Shown here: piece by piece, positions 35,786 through 47,253 of the stretch
Position numbering within the stretch: the stretch's first letter is position 1
Layout: the number at the start of each line of letters is the position of its first letter
NCBI RefSeq assembly: GCF_032854445.1
Contig: NC_088297.1
Location: 7,549,375-7,613,374, forward strand
Length of the DNA stretch: 64,000 bases
Reading direction: 5' to 3'
From: Liolophura sinensis
Taxonomy: Eukaryota; Mollusca; Polyplacophora; Chitonida; Chitonidae
Translations under genes and position numbers: made by a program
The notes under the pieces: generated by a model
Told to the model about the DNA's origin: nothing
What the model saw: only the letters and a program-made list of their open reading frames with translations
The model's database searches: none

Positions 35786-37041
35786 CTGGCAATGCATAAA
35801 TGTAGATCTGTTTCAAGATGGAAAAAGAACGCAGTAGTTTAATCTGCCAATTTCAGGATGTTTATATTTACTTATTACTAGCCTTCTTGGAACTAACAAT
35901 ATCGAATAAGTTACATTAGTCAAACATCAATTATTTCTTCAGTATGTGGAAAGACGTGGCGCTGAGAAGTCCTGCGTGTAGGTCTATCTGGCAGCATGGA
36001 TCACGCCAAAACACCTGCCACTGAAACCACAGCTAAACGTGGACATGTTATTGGCACTGTATTTAGTTAAATTTATTTTTTATGAAGCATTTTAACATAG
36101 GCATGTTTAAACGAGATACTATGCAGTTTTATGGACGTCTGTGTGACCATGTTATGTTTAACACAACCAGATATAAGCTTGGCAAATAAGCTGATGACAC
36201 AGAGCTGATCGTTTGAAATACTGGTTTATACACAACTAAAATTAATTTAGTTTAAATCTCTTTTCTTCAAACCAAGGTTTAATTTTATATACAGGTATTT
36301 TATTTTTATAAAATGACGTCGTCTTATACCAGTGCGACATACTACAATGTCCACAATCGTCAGCTAACAGAGAGCGCTACCGCTCAATACTTAGATTTCG
36401 TCAGCGTACATTTATATTCCATACCGGATAAAATGACTTAGTAACAATTATACACTAATAAAAAGTTTCTGTGGTCTTTGAGAGCATATGCGGGTATATG
36501 CATAACTCAATGATATCGATATTATGTTTTTAATATGTCGTTTTGGGGAAATCTATCACTGGTCTCTACTATTGACTATATGGCTAACGAACTCATATGT
36601 CTATATGTGACGTCATAAAAGCAGCGTAGCCAACCTTTGTAGACTATAAAAAATAAAACAATACATCTCTATACCCTTTGAAGGGCTTGCGAATTCGCTG
36701 AAGTTATGAATTATTTGACAGATCATACACATATATAAATAATCCTTTAGAGAATAAGAGACGGGGAAGGCATTTAACCCACCTCCATACACGTGGGTTA
36801 AACTTAACACCGGATTGCCAATACATCGCAGAGTTATTTAACACCGCACTGAACTGGTGATTATCCTCTGTTACTGATACTATTTTCACTCAGTAAAATT
36901 CTGAATTTCCTCCCTATATATGATGATATTTCACAAAAAGTCACAAAAGATTAGTCCATTCTGCCTCATTCTGCCAAACTGATATTAACGTTTTATCACC
37001 CCCATAATATTGACTTTTGTTTACAAACAGAAGACAATGAT
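35786..37041. other. No gene recognised
   Basis: Short frames only. This stretch is the presumed 3' flank of exon I. Confidence 0.5.
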
Positions 37042-37047
37042 TTTATT
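37042..37047 (-). terminator. Polyadenylation signal candidate for exon I
   Basis: The minus strand reads AATAAA about 105 nt after the exon I stop codon. This is a fitting distance for a short 3' untranslated region and supports exon I being transcript-terminal. Confidence 0.5.
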
Positions 37048-37151
37048 TAAATAATGTCGTCACACATTCTTGGAAGTGACGCAGGTAGAACGGTAATCAG
37101 TAATTCGGGCATAGTTATTATAGTCTATGTGTGGCGCCCATAAAACGGCCG

Positions 37152-37510
37152 TTACTCCTTCTTGTAAGTAGGACAACTCTGTATGTGCCGCCAGTAGGAC
37201 TGTCGCCACTCGTACATTTTCCCACATGTACAAGTGAATAGAGTTTTCGTCCCGGAATGCTTGATTCGGCAATGTTCCGCATACGTGGACTTCCGATTGA
37301 AACTGACCGCACAAATGTCACAGTAAGACTTTCCGCAACTCCTGGCAATTACTGCGGCGTTTTTGTGACTGAAAACTCCCGCATTCGAGTCGCCAGTATA
37401 ATGGGGCTCGACTTCTATCGTCAGGTTGTCCGTCAAATACTGTGACGCACCAGCAATCCGGCCACATTCAGAGGTTAGGAGACTAGAGCCTTGTTGGGCG
37501 TCAGCTAGTC
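37152..37510 (-). CDS. Terminal exon I: zinc-finger pair
   Basis: The acceptor is ttttccgttgtctttgtag|GA (phase 1). It encodes 118 residues and a stop. A Gly- and Ser-rich linker of about 60 residues leads to a C2H2 finger (C-D-I-C-A-V-S-F-N-R-K-S-T-Y-A-E-H-C-R-I-K-H). A second finger follows with C-T-C-G-K-M-Y-E-W-R-Q-S-Y-W-R-H-I-Q-S-C, a C2HC type whose first cysteines are one residue apart. The open frame extends upstream to 38,003 through a SINE, but that is a by-product of the lack of stops. I place the start at the splice site because it matches the phase of the other ten exons. Confidence 0.82.
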
Positions 37511-37639
37511 CTACAAAGACAACGGAAAACCCTTCTGCAGATTTCACATGATAAGTCTCTGAATACAGTGATGCTATTGTCATCAAATCATTTCCACTGT
37601 GTGTACGTAGCCCAGTTAGTAAATGATACATGTGAGTTG

Positions 37640-37760
37640 AAGCCAAGCTCATGGTCCTGGGTTCCGCCCAGTTTTCTTCCACCATAATACTGGCCGTCGT
37701 GGATAAGTCAAATATTCTTTTGTACGGCATAAAACACCATGAAATAAATGAATAAACAGT
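37640..37760 (+). mobile_element. SINE family 1, 3' fragment
   Basis: The segment 'tgggttccgcccagttttct' to 'cataaaacaccatgaaataa' matches the family 3' part with a tail. It lies in the intron just upstream of exon I. Confidence 0.8.
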
Positions 37761-38003
37761 AAATATATATGAAGTAAATGATATAGACCTATTCCTAAAA
37801 TCTCTTACATTTGATGCATTACCTTTCTTACGTGTACAGTTCCTAATACATATCATGGATCCTAACCAACTTGGACAAAACAAAAGAAATATTAGAAAAT
37901 GACACCGAAAAAATAGGAGATTTATAGGAATTTTGGGAAAAAAATTATAAGGGCAGCAATCATCCCGTACAGACACTGGAACCGGCCCCCTTATTCTCGG
38001 CAA

Positions 38004-38925
38004 AACTTAAGGACAGAAAAGAAATTGAGCCAAACATCATAAAGACAAACACTCTTTCGTTAAAGAGACCATTTCTGGTCAACCTCCAAATGATCTCATA
38101 CCATCTACAGTTTACAGACAAACTGGTTTCATGGATGCCTCACACAGCAGACCCCTGTCCTTTGAAACACTTTTCTCACTAATGGAAACTGACATGAGAA
38201 AGTTCTAATATAGTTGCAGAAATACAGAAATATATTTCCATCTATAATGTTCAGCAATTCAAAGACCTTAGCCCAATAGGAATAAACTCGGTTTCCAAGC
38301 ATATTTCCGTTTTTATCCTTCAGTTTTATCTTGAGACAATCTCTCAGGTATACTTGGTACAACCCGCATTTATCAGCTAGACGGTTACTGTCACTTTCTC
38401 AATTGATAAAACATGGGTTACGTTTTTAACATTATAACATACACAATGGCTTCAGCTATGCCTCAGATCTGGCACGCACGCTTTCCCTATTTGTAATATT
38501 AACCCTTAGGTTTGAAGAAAACTTATACGTTCGAGTCTCACCCCAGCCAGTCATTCCAGTGACCCACAATTATGGACCACATCTTTATTTCCATAAGAGA
38601 TCGGTTCGTTTGTCTCAGCATACTTTTAAAAGAAGGGCATATGGGAGCTCTTTCCTACTTAATCCTGGGTCAAGTTACCCCTTTTTGAAACCTGGATCCA
38701 ACATGGCGGGTGGTAGCAGGATGTGTGCGTGAGCTCTCTCTCTCTGCGTCGGGCCATACAATGTATTACGCCGTCAAATATGCTGACGTATGCCTGTCAA
38801 TGGATTGATTTTGCTGCCACAGGGACTGATAAATGTATCTATACATCTCTGCGAGTACTTTCCCGTAAATTGTGAAATATTCTGCTCCAGTGGAACCGGG
38901 TGATTTGACTATAACCAACAACAAC
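38004..38925. other. No gene recognised
   Basis: No domain-bearing frame or repeat array was seen. Confidence 0.5.
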
Positions 38926-39376
38926 AACATCGTGCAGTGTACACCGAAAACGCACCAGCCAGGAAACGCACCAGCCAAGAGTATACAAATCAGCCAAAGT
39001 CAGTTATAGATTATGTTTCCGAATTTAAAGTTTTGGGTATTATGTTTAACAGCAAACTTTCCTGGACATCCCATTTCAATTACATATGCAAAACAGTATC
39101 TCGCAACATTGGCACAATTAACAATAGTAAACACTTTATAAACAAACCAACTCTACTAACAATTTATCACTCCTTAATTTCCCCTTTTTTTACACTATGC
39201 TTGCGTTTTATGGGGTAACATTTATCCCTCTCATCTCAGACCCTGAAGTCTGTTACAAAAACGCGCAGATCGTTCACCAACCCTATTTAATCGACTCGAG
39301 CACACAGACCTTCTCTTCAAATCTCTAAATATTTTACCGGTAAAATTCTCTATCCTCCAGTCCTCTTTATTAATCG

Positions 39377-39444
<68 letters not shown>

Positions 39445-39895
39445 ACCCTTATAAAATACCCCTATTTAGACCCCCCCCCCCCGCCAAATCTTCCAACCTG
39501 TCTCTCTACTCAATTCGAAATATGATCCCCGGGGATGGAACAGGCTACGGATTTCTCTCAAATCTATTCACTCACTTCTCTGTTTAAGTCCAAAATAAAA
39601 GATTACTTGATGAAACAATTCTGTTATTTTCAAACATATAAATATCTCATAGCCATGCACCACAGCATCTCGCTTGGCACGTAACACTGCTTTGTGTTTT
39701 TCTTAGATATGTAAAACGTTTACTCTGTTATTATTTAATTATAATTCCCCTAAAACCAGTACCATCTTTTATACTTGTACTTCCTCGAGACAGATCTAGC
39801 CCTTTGTGACCTTATTCCCGCCATGCTTTATTTTCTGTAAACATGTTTACTGTAAATATACTTATGGTGAATAAATACAATACAATACAATACAA
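38926..39895 (+). mobile_element. LINE 3' fragment with internal (TA)n
   Basis: A plus-strand frame at 38,937-39,218 resembles the thumb and connection part of a Jockey/CR1-type reverse transcriptase (F-K-V-L-G-I-M-F-N-S-K-L-S-W, then L-L-T-I-Y-H-S-L-I-S-P). It breaks by frameshift. The C-terminal remnant near 39,540-39,625 reads S-L-F-K-S-K-I-K-D-Y-L. A TA run of about 60 bp (39,380-39,441) splits the copy. The copy ends in a short TACAA-type tail (39,875-39,898). Confidence 0.78.
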
Positions 39896-39899
39896 TACT

Positions 39900-42725
39900 C
39901 CGAAATAATCCCACATGAAGCGTTAATTTATAAAGCTACATGTATAATATTCGTCTCGTGACGATGTGGCTGTGATATTGATGATAGTGATAATATTGAT
40001 GATATTGATGATGTGGAATACAGCTACTATCAAACATTCACGCTGTTTCTTAGTACATGCATCATTACCTTAACGCCCGTTAAAGTAACGAAAAGCCAAC
40101 TTTAGCCCAAAATGGGTTGTGAAGTGGGTCTATTGCTCTTCTACTATTTTTATTTTTCATGTAACTATTGACCAGTTGTCTTCTAGTACAGTTCATTGGT
40201 CTTCTCCACCCCAAAGGGGCTTATCAATTATTCTGTCTGTAATGGAGAACCCTGTCCCACCTCATTATGACATGACTTTAAAAGAGAATGCATTGCACCA
40301 GAATATCATATTAAGATATACTGTAAGACTGTAGACATTTTCCCCCAATTTTTTTTTCAACTAAGTCGTTACCATTTCTATTTGTCTGGTTACTGTGAGC
40401 ATGAAAATCTTCAATATTTGCACTATTGCCAGATATGGCAACAGATCAGGGCAACATATCCTAATACAATACATGTTCTGGTGCTTACATTGTATAGTTG
40501 TATCCCAAAGCTACAAATATGGCAAGGATAAATAAAATTGTCATCAGATATAGCAAACGATTACTAACGGCTCATTCCACAATTTACTGTAATAGATAAA
40601 TTCTCCAACGGATCATGAAAAACTTTGTATAATAAGTTTGTTGGAATTCACACAATTAGGAAGATCGACTACTGGGCAGTAGCTCAATGGGTCAAGCGGT
40701 GCTACAGACGATTTTCAGAGGTAGGTCGGTGCTCTCTACTTTTCCAAGAGAGGAAGTGCTAGGTGAGCCTTCCGCAGTACACATTTTTAAAAAATACTCA
40801 ATACTTCACGACTTTGGGTCCCCAGCAATACACCTGGAAAGTGTGCAGTTAATTGAGCGTAGACGAGAAAATCGAAAGATAAACATGTGCACACATACGC
40901 AAACTTTAAATCTCGCATGTATGCTATAGCTTTCGTTAATTTAGTCGTACACACAAATCCTCACTCATATTCAGTACGCTCTGTTTTAAGCTTAGAAGCT
41001 GATCATCTCATTTTAAGCGCTTCACGCCTGCACGCCCCTTATCTCTAGCACTGGGGTCAAGGTCAAATGGCATACCCGCCGTCTGATTCTGTAATACGGA
41101 TAGGAAGCACGAGACCACGTGACCTCCTTAGTAAAAGGTGAAGAAAACGGTCCTTCCAACGTTATTGCATAGGAAAATGCCTATTTTGGAATCGCTGTCA
41201 GCGACCATGTATCCGTTGGATTTGTATAATTTTCAGCAGTACAGATAGTCTCAGTTTTTCTGCACAGCTTTCGTGGTGTTATGTTGTACAACTAAGCCTC
41301 CCTAAAAGTTGCCTTTTTCCCAATGCTTTAACATTGGGCGGCCATTTTGTTTTCAACACGAAAGGGTGGTCACGTGACCTCCAACTTCCCTCCCGTCTAA
41401 CAGAATAACTTCCACATTCTTTATTTTCATCATATTAGTAACAAAGCCCGTAAGGTAGGCCTAAATATTATTAGGAGCTGTTAAATACATGAATGTAGGC
41501 TACCTTGGTGTAATTTTATTTGCTACATATGCTACCACAGGCAATCAAGGTACAGACTGGTTCGTGACATTTACTGTCAAGATCCTCAAAACAGCGCAAG
41601 CGCATTCGATAAGCTTTCGTGACACGAAACCAAACCAATAATAAATGAAAGCACGACTCCAACCATAATTAAACTTTTTATTCAATGCATTATCATGACA
41701 TATAAATCCCAACAAGACAATAAAGAAAAACATCACGAAAGGAAGCTAATATTTGACCAGAACACATGGTCTACTTCGTTAAGTGCACTGACACGTCTTA
41801 CTTGGGTGAAACTACTTCCGGCAATTTCTTCACAATTTTTCATGCCCCTATAATGGGCCTCTCGCAATTCTCAACAATAGACCCATAAAGAGACTGAGAA
41901 CTGACAACGGTAACAGCAACGTTGAACAGCTGCTTCAGAACAGTGCCATATATAAACAAAGAACTTAATTATGCACACCCTGGTTTTCACTGTGGCGATT
42001 TGGCAGCTTCCAACTCGGTCTGATTCGTCGTCGTGTGCAAGCAAAGGATGTACCTGTATATGATCTGGCCCATATGAAAGCTGCCGTGCACGAGAAATGG
42101 TAACGACTTCCAATTCCGAGTATCAGGGGTCTGACAGATGGTGTGAGGAGAAAGGCTCAGGCTGCCATCCACGCTCACGGCGGATACACCCGATATTGAC
42201 GCAAAACGTTTTGGGAGATACCAAATGACTTTTTTTCAACTTTCAAATTTTCAAATTTCAACCACTGATTCAACACTGCTCACTCTATAACCATACTTGT
42301 AAACCCATTGTTTCATATCAAAACCAGTGATGATAGAAATGCATGTGTGTTATTAATTCGCAAGAATTCCAAGAAGTGTGTGTGTGTGAATAACTGCTTG
42401 TAAAAGAGACTGGTTCTCCTGCGACGACGCACTGTTAAATCTTACACCACCTAACATGCACCATACAAGACAATGTTGCATAGGAATCTTCCCTAGTACA
42501 CACAACAAAGCCTCGAGATTGGAACGATGCAATGTTACGGTGTATACATTCACTTGAATCGATGTCTGTTCATCTATTCTACAAGAACCAGTGGTCGCTC
42601 ACGACAGTCGATGTTTCTTGAAAGCTCATCTAAGCTAAGCAACATCCCATAGAGTTATCCTTGCCAAATGTCCTGAAAGTTCACCGAAAATGTACTAAAA
42701 TAGAACTAGTTGATGTGAGTTAAAA
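39900..42725. other. No gene recognised
   Basis: At 40,680-40,710 'gtagctcaatgggtcaagcg' looks like a tRNA A-box, but no B-box follows at the right distance. Other frames are short and unrecognised. Confidence 0.45.
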
Positions 42726-43594
42726 ATATAATTTATTGCGTCAAAACTTCACAGCTCGCAACAAGAACGTAATACAGGAAAATTCCCTGTAAAACTGCTT
42801 TATACCGGAGGTGTGTAAAGATTTTATAAACAAGATGTGTACATATACATGCAGAAAGGTACAGAAAGAAATGTAAAGTTTCATAATTATGCGACAAAAT
42901 ATGTATAAAAAAACGCTACTGTCAGTGAAGGGCAACTTGGGCTAACCAGGGCTCTAATCACAATTCAATATAATTATGTTTTTTTTCTGGTCATGTTTCA
43001 TTATAAAAAAAACAGATGCAATGAGCACATATGAGGAAATAACGATCAGAAATTTGACAAATTCAATTCCTTTCAACAGGAAACCAATGCATTTATCTAT
43101 GGGACACAGAGAAAACTGGTGTCAAGTAATGCCAAAAGTAACTAATGGAGTGAAGCAAAATAACAAAATTATTTGCAAGCTTGAAGAGGTGACAAAAAGA
43201 CACAAACCTGAAAAAAATCGATACTGGTTCTCACTTAACACAGAAGGAAGAAAAAATTACTGCTTTATCATTTGCTGCTGTATTATTTGTGCATTACTTT
43301 AGGGACAAACTAAAATTAAGTAATGATTGCAGATTCAAAGATGCAGACAAACTTAGCAAAAGGTATAACTAAAAACTGAAAAAAATATATAAATTAATAT
43401 GAAATGAAGCTGAAACAATCAACAAGATTTGTCTTAAAAAATCACTTCCACACATCCTGAAAATACCGTTTGCATCACCACATAATACACTGTTAAATCC
43501 CCAGGGGGCAAATTGTTTCACTTATGAGCGACATACCTTATTCATACTTCTGTGTGTCTAACACAGTAGCGAAACAGCGTCCGCCATAAGCGGC

Positions 43595-43977
43595 TCATAT
43601 CTGTGACAGCTGATCTCTCTTTCTATTAAAGGCAATTCGACTTTGCACGAAAACATTGGACTTGCTCAAAGAGTACGAGTAATTGTGCATTCTCAAGTAA
43701 TGGTCCAGGTTATAGCGAATTTTCCCGAATGTGGAATAGCAGAACTCATTCCCGGAGCTCTGCTTCACAGTGGAAAAGTATTCCGCTAGGTAGGCGTCAA
43801 GCTCTGCCGGCGGCAACTCCTGCATTTGGCGATATTCTCCAGGTTCTCGGCACGTAAGCCACTGATGAAAATTCTTCGCGGTGCCTCTGATGTGGCGCAG
43901 AAGAGAACTAGACATGGACTGAGACGTTTTTGTGAGCTTCCTCTGGGATACGAGTCGCGGCTGGACCGCTGTCACAG
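43595..43977 (-). CDS. Terminal exon H: divergent core-binding domain
   Basis: The acceptor is tataatttcttcctcag|CT (phase 1, strong pyrimidine tract). It encodes 126 residues, the shortest of the domain set, and a TGA stop. The helix order is kept (F-H-Q-W-L, L-P-P-A-E-L-D-A-Y-L-A-E-Y-F, then L-D-H-Y-L, then F-V-Q-S-R-I-A-F). However, S-L-R-S-C is replaced by G-K-I-R-Y-N and the Y-P-x-S-I-T segment by Y-S-Y-S-L-S. The R-F linker motif is absent. Among the nine it looks closest to KIAA1958-like vertebrate sequences, so it may be the oldest member or serve another target. Confidence 0.78.
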
Positions 43978-44234
43978 CTGAGGAAGAAATTATATCTATG
44001 TTGCCCCTCCCCAAGAACAGCTGGTCGGTCGTGAGATATCCTGTACAGGATAAAAGAAAAGTGGTTATAGAATGTTCGTCGGGACCACCCTTTAACCTAA
44101 CTCAACTAAAATACAATGCATTACCCTGGCACAAAGCGATGTCGACTGTTCAGTACACCAACCGTCACCAATCTTTAATACAGCACCTATTGTAAGTACT
44201 ATTTAGTATTAACAAACATGAAAAGTCTATAGTA

Positions 44235-44660
44235 ATGCATTGATATCAATTCCTGATTAATGCATGACCGCGCATCGACATCTGCAACTCCAGGTTAATT
44301 ATGACCCCGCATCGACATCTGCAACTCCGGGTTAATGGATGACGCCACATGATCATCTACAACTCCCGGTTAATGTATGACCCCACATGGACATCTGCAA
44401 CTCCGGGTTAATGCATGAGCCACATTGATATCTGCAACTCCGAGTTAATGCATGACCCACATGGATATCTGCAACTCCGGGTTAATGCATGACCCACATG
44501 GATATCTGCAACTCGGGTTAATGCATAACCCCACATGGACATCTGCAACTCCGGGTAAATGTATAACTTCGCGTGGACATTTGCAACTCCGGGTTAATGT
44601 TCCCCTCCCCCCCCCCCCCCCGACACCAGCATGTACATCCAGGTTAATGTATGACCCCTG
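44235..44660 (+). repeat. 37-38-bp tandem array, about 11 units
   Basis: Unit similar to 'catctgcaactccgggttaa' followed by 'tgcatgaccccacatgga'. The step is 37 bp between 44,281 and 44,318. The array is interrupted near its end by a C-run (44,606-44,621). It lies just upstream of exon H in the presumed intron. Confidence 0.92.
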
Positions 44661-46065
44661 AAATAACGATATTCTGTCAAAAACCATTTTTTTTACTAAA
44701 CTTGAAATTGTGATTTCCAGTTTTTTTCTTTTTTGTTTTGACACAAACGTGGGACATAAACGTAATTATTACAAAGCACACATGTACATCTCGCTTATTT
44801 GGAAATGTCAATAGCAATACAAATGAAATAACGGTCTTTTCTTGCAGCAAAATGGTCAGACTGAGCCTTCACACCTACCTAATAACCCTAGACCTAATGA
44901 CGAGACCAAACCTCCGTTTCTGTCCTTAGGGTTTAAAGTCTCTTCCAACTTCATTTTGATACAATTTCACAAATGTATCCTTGTAGCAAGCCAGTCCCAA
45001 TTCATGTATATTTATAATGCTTACTCACTAGAAAGCCACGTCCGGAATACCAGGAAGAAGGCAACTGTATTGCTCATCCAGCTATTGTTCAATTTTACGT
45101 GGGGCTCCCTACTGAAATCCTTCCAACAGTTCACTCCAGCTATACCGGGTTGTAGTGAGCACTCGTCAAGTGTATCCAGAGGAATTCATTCAACTATGTG
45201 ACTATCTCGATGCAGCTCTTTTTCCAGCCATGAGGCTTGTTCAGAGTGAAAACTTGCTGCTCTGAGTCGTCTTCTAGTGGAACGAGATCTCCTCGCCATA
45301 GCAAAATTAACCTGTAGCTATCTGAGAAAGTCTCATGTCCCTGATTCTCACTTCAGAGATTTGTGCACAATGGAACCATTTTGTGCTCTGAATTTCAACA
45401 TGATTTTCTGTTGATTAGAAATGAAAATCCTCTATGTTCACTGAAGGTTAACCGTTATTAGGACCATGTAAACATAGGAATTGTAATGTGTCTAGAAATT
45501 GCACAAGCAAATATACTCCTAACGTTTCTTGAACATGGATTTTTGGCAGTGGTCAACTCACATGGCTCATCTGTTACATCAGCCACGTTGATGTTTACCA
45601 ACTGTACATCACCAACGATGTCTCCTTCGACCACACGGGCAGCTATGCCCAAATACTGGCTTGAGCACTATGCCTAAGACGAGGCTGATACTCAACTCTC
45701 TCGCCCACAGGAGTGTAATTTTTACGTGAAGTTGTTAGTGTCCTGGAATGGCATATCTCGGTATAACGTGTCACCACACCCATTGGTGTTTTAAGTGGTA
45801 ATAAAGCACTCGACTGTGCGTGGTACAGGTGGTATTGGATTGCTGCTTAATACTTTACAAGTGTTCACTTATCAAGCGACGTCTGTGAGTTTGATGGATT
45901 GTAGCAAGGAGGAGTAGACTACTAACGGGTTTTTTCACTCGTCACGCACAGACCTTCACCCACAGAGCGACCAATAGTCCAAGAGCAGTATAAGATCAGG
46001 AATAGCCAGGCTTCCCAGACCTTGTTAGAGGTTAGGATTATGACCGATATAAATAAACATTGTCG
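44661..46065. other. No gene recognised
   Basis: Short frames only on both strands. None shows the exon cassette motifs. Confidence 0.5.
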
Positions 46066-46069
46066 TGTG

Positions 46070-46148
46070 ATCGGAAACCGACGACCACCTGCAGGTTGCT
46101 GAGAGACCTTCCCACATACGGGCGGTGAGGAAGCCAGCATGAGCTAAA
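46070..46148 (-). mobile_element. SINE family 1 fragment
   Basis: The segment 'aaaccgacgaccacctgcag' to 'gaggaagccagcatgagcta' matches the middle of the family in reverse. Both ends are missing. Confidence 0.75.
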
Positions 46149-46396
46149 CCCTGTTCTAATAAATAAGGTTATTTTATGTTAGGCCTAAGGAAGGAAGCGA
46201 GCCAGTACAGTCTTCACTTTCCTTAAAGAAACTACACTTTTTTGATTACTGCATTAACGCAATCCTAAACGATGGAACTTATTCATGCTTTAGAAATCAG
46301 ACTTTCGACCCATGTGAAAACGTTCATGGAAGTTCTTAATCACTATAACTGTATTCGCCGCACACCGTGTATATCATTTACATGATGACCAAAATG

Positions 46397-46402
46397 TTTA
46401 TT
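46397..46402 (-). terminator. Polyadenylation signal candidate for exon G
   Basis: The minus strand reads AATAAA about 400 nt after the exon G stop codon. Chance occurrence cannot be excluded. Confidence 0.35.
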
Positions 46403-46798
46403 CATGAACCACCAGATCATGTAAACATACATCTACAATACAGTAAAACGAACGGCGAAATTGCCTGAATCCATCAATACTAACCTAACACAAAATTATG
46501 AAACATAATAATGATTAATCAGCGTCTTTTTCTCGAACAGAATTAGAGTAAATTTAGTATTCATATTTAACTTTAATTTCCGGCAAGGGTTAACTGCATC
46601 ATCAATGAATATCGTCAACAAGTTCGCATCTCGTTTTCAACATTATGTCTACAATACATATACCACATGGATGTGCCACCATGACACTCTCTCGTGAAAG
46701 CTTCTTGCTCAAGTCCTGCAAGAAGATTGCCATCTCAACGTCACCAATGAATACAAGAATCACTGCGAGAGATAAAACTGGGTCATGGTTGACCCAGT

Positions 46799-47253
46799 CT
46801 ATAATGACGATTGTTTAATCGCTATTTTCCTTAGCTTGAAAGCCTTTTGACTTTTCAGGAACTCATGTGAACTAGTAATTGAAAAGGGGTACTCTTTCTG
46901 CTTCAAGTACAGTTCCATACACGACCGAAGGCTTTTGAAAGACCCGATTGAGTAATCTTCTCCGGAAACTTTACGCACAACGCTGAAGTACTCAACAAGG
47001 TACTCGTCAAGTATCTTTGGAGGTATATCTTCTATATATCTGTTGTCTCGACGATGCCCTTCTTTCAGCCAGTTCTCAAAATGAACCACAGCTGAGCGGA
47101 CATGTACCGTGGTAGAGCCAGGCCTTCCTGCTATGTCAAATCTCTGTCGGTCATCTCTCCCACGGCTGCTCAGCCTTTCCCTGATAGCACCGCCCTGTGC
47201 GTTAGTCGTATTGGAACCTTCAGATCTGAGGTAACCGACTCTACCAAGGAATT
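46799..47253 (-). CDS. Terminal exon G: Crypton-type core-binding domain
   Basis: The acceptor is tttcctgttttcagcag|AA (phase 1; the tandem CAGCAG allows a one-codon shift). It encodes 150 residues and a stop. The first residues F-L-G-R-V-G-Y match F-P-G-R-V-N-Y of exon F. The linker motif is Q-R-F-D-I-A-G-R-P-G-S-T. The domain contains V-V-H-F-E-N-W-L-K-E-G, Y-I-E-D-I-P-P, Y-L-V-E-Y-F, S-G-E-D-Y-S, S-L-R-S-C-M-E-L-Y-L-K and Y-P-F-S-I-T-S-S. The chain ends ten residues after R-K. A domain of this kind should bind DNA as an alpha-helical bundle. No catalytic recombinase domain follows. Confidence 0.85.

Noticed and set aside
37511-38003. Upstream extension of the exon I open frame
   Set aside because: It crosses a SINE fragment and has no conserved sequence. 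The splice acceptor at 37,511 in phase 1 gives a better start.
40675-40760. Possible tRNA gene or third SINE family
   Set aside because: An A-box-like stretch is present but no B-box or cloverleaf could be formed by eye.
42976-43302. 108-codon plus-strand open frame
   Set aside because: No recognisable family. Lys- and Asn-rich composition as expected from AT-rich DNA.
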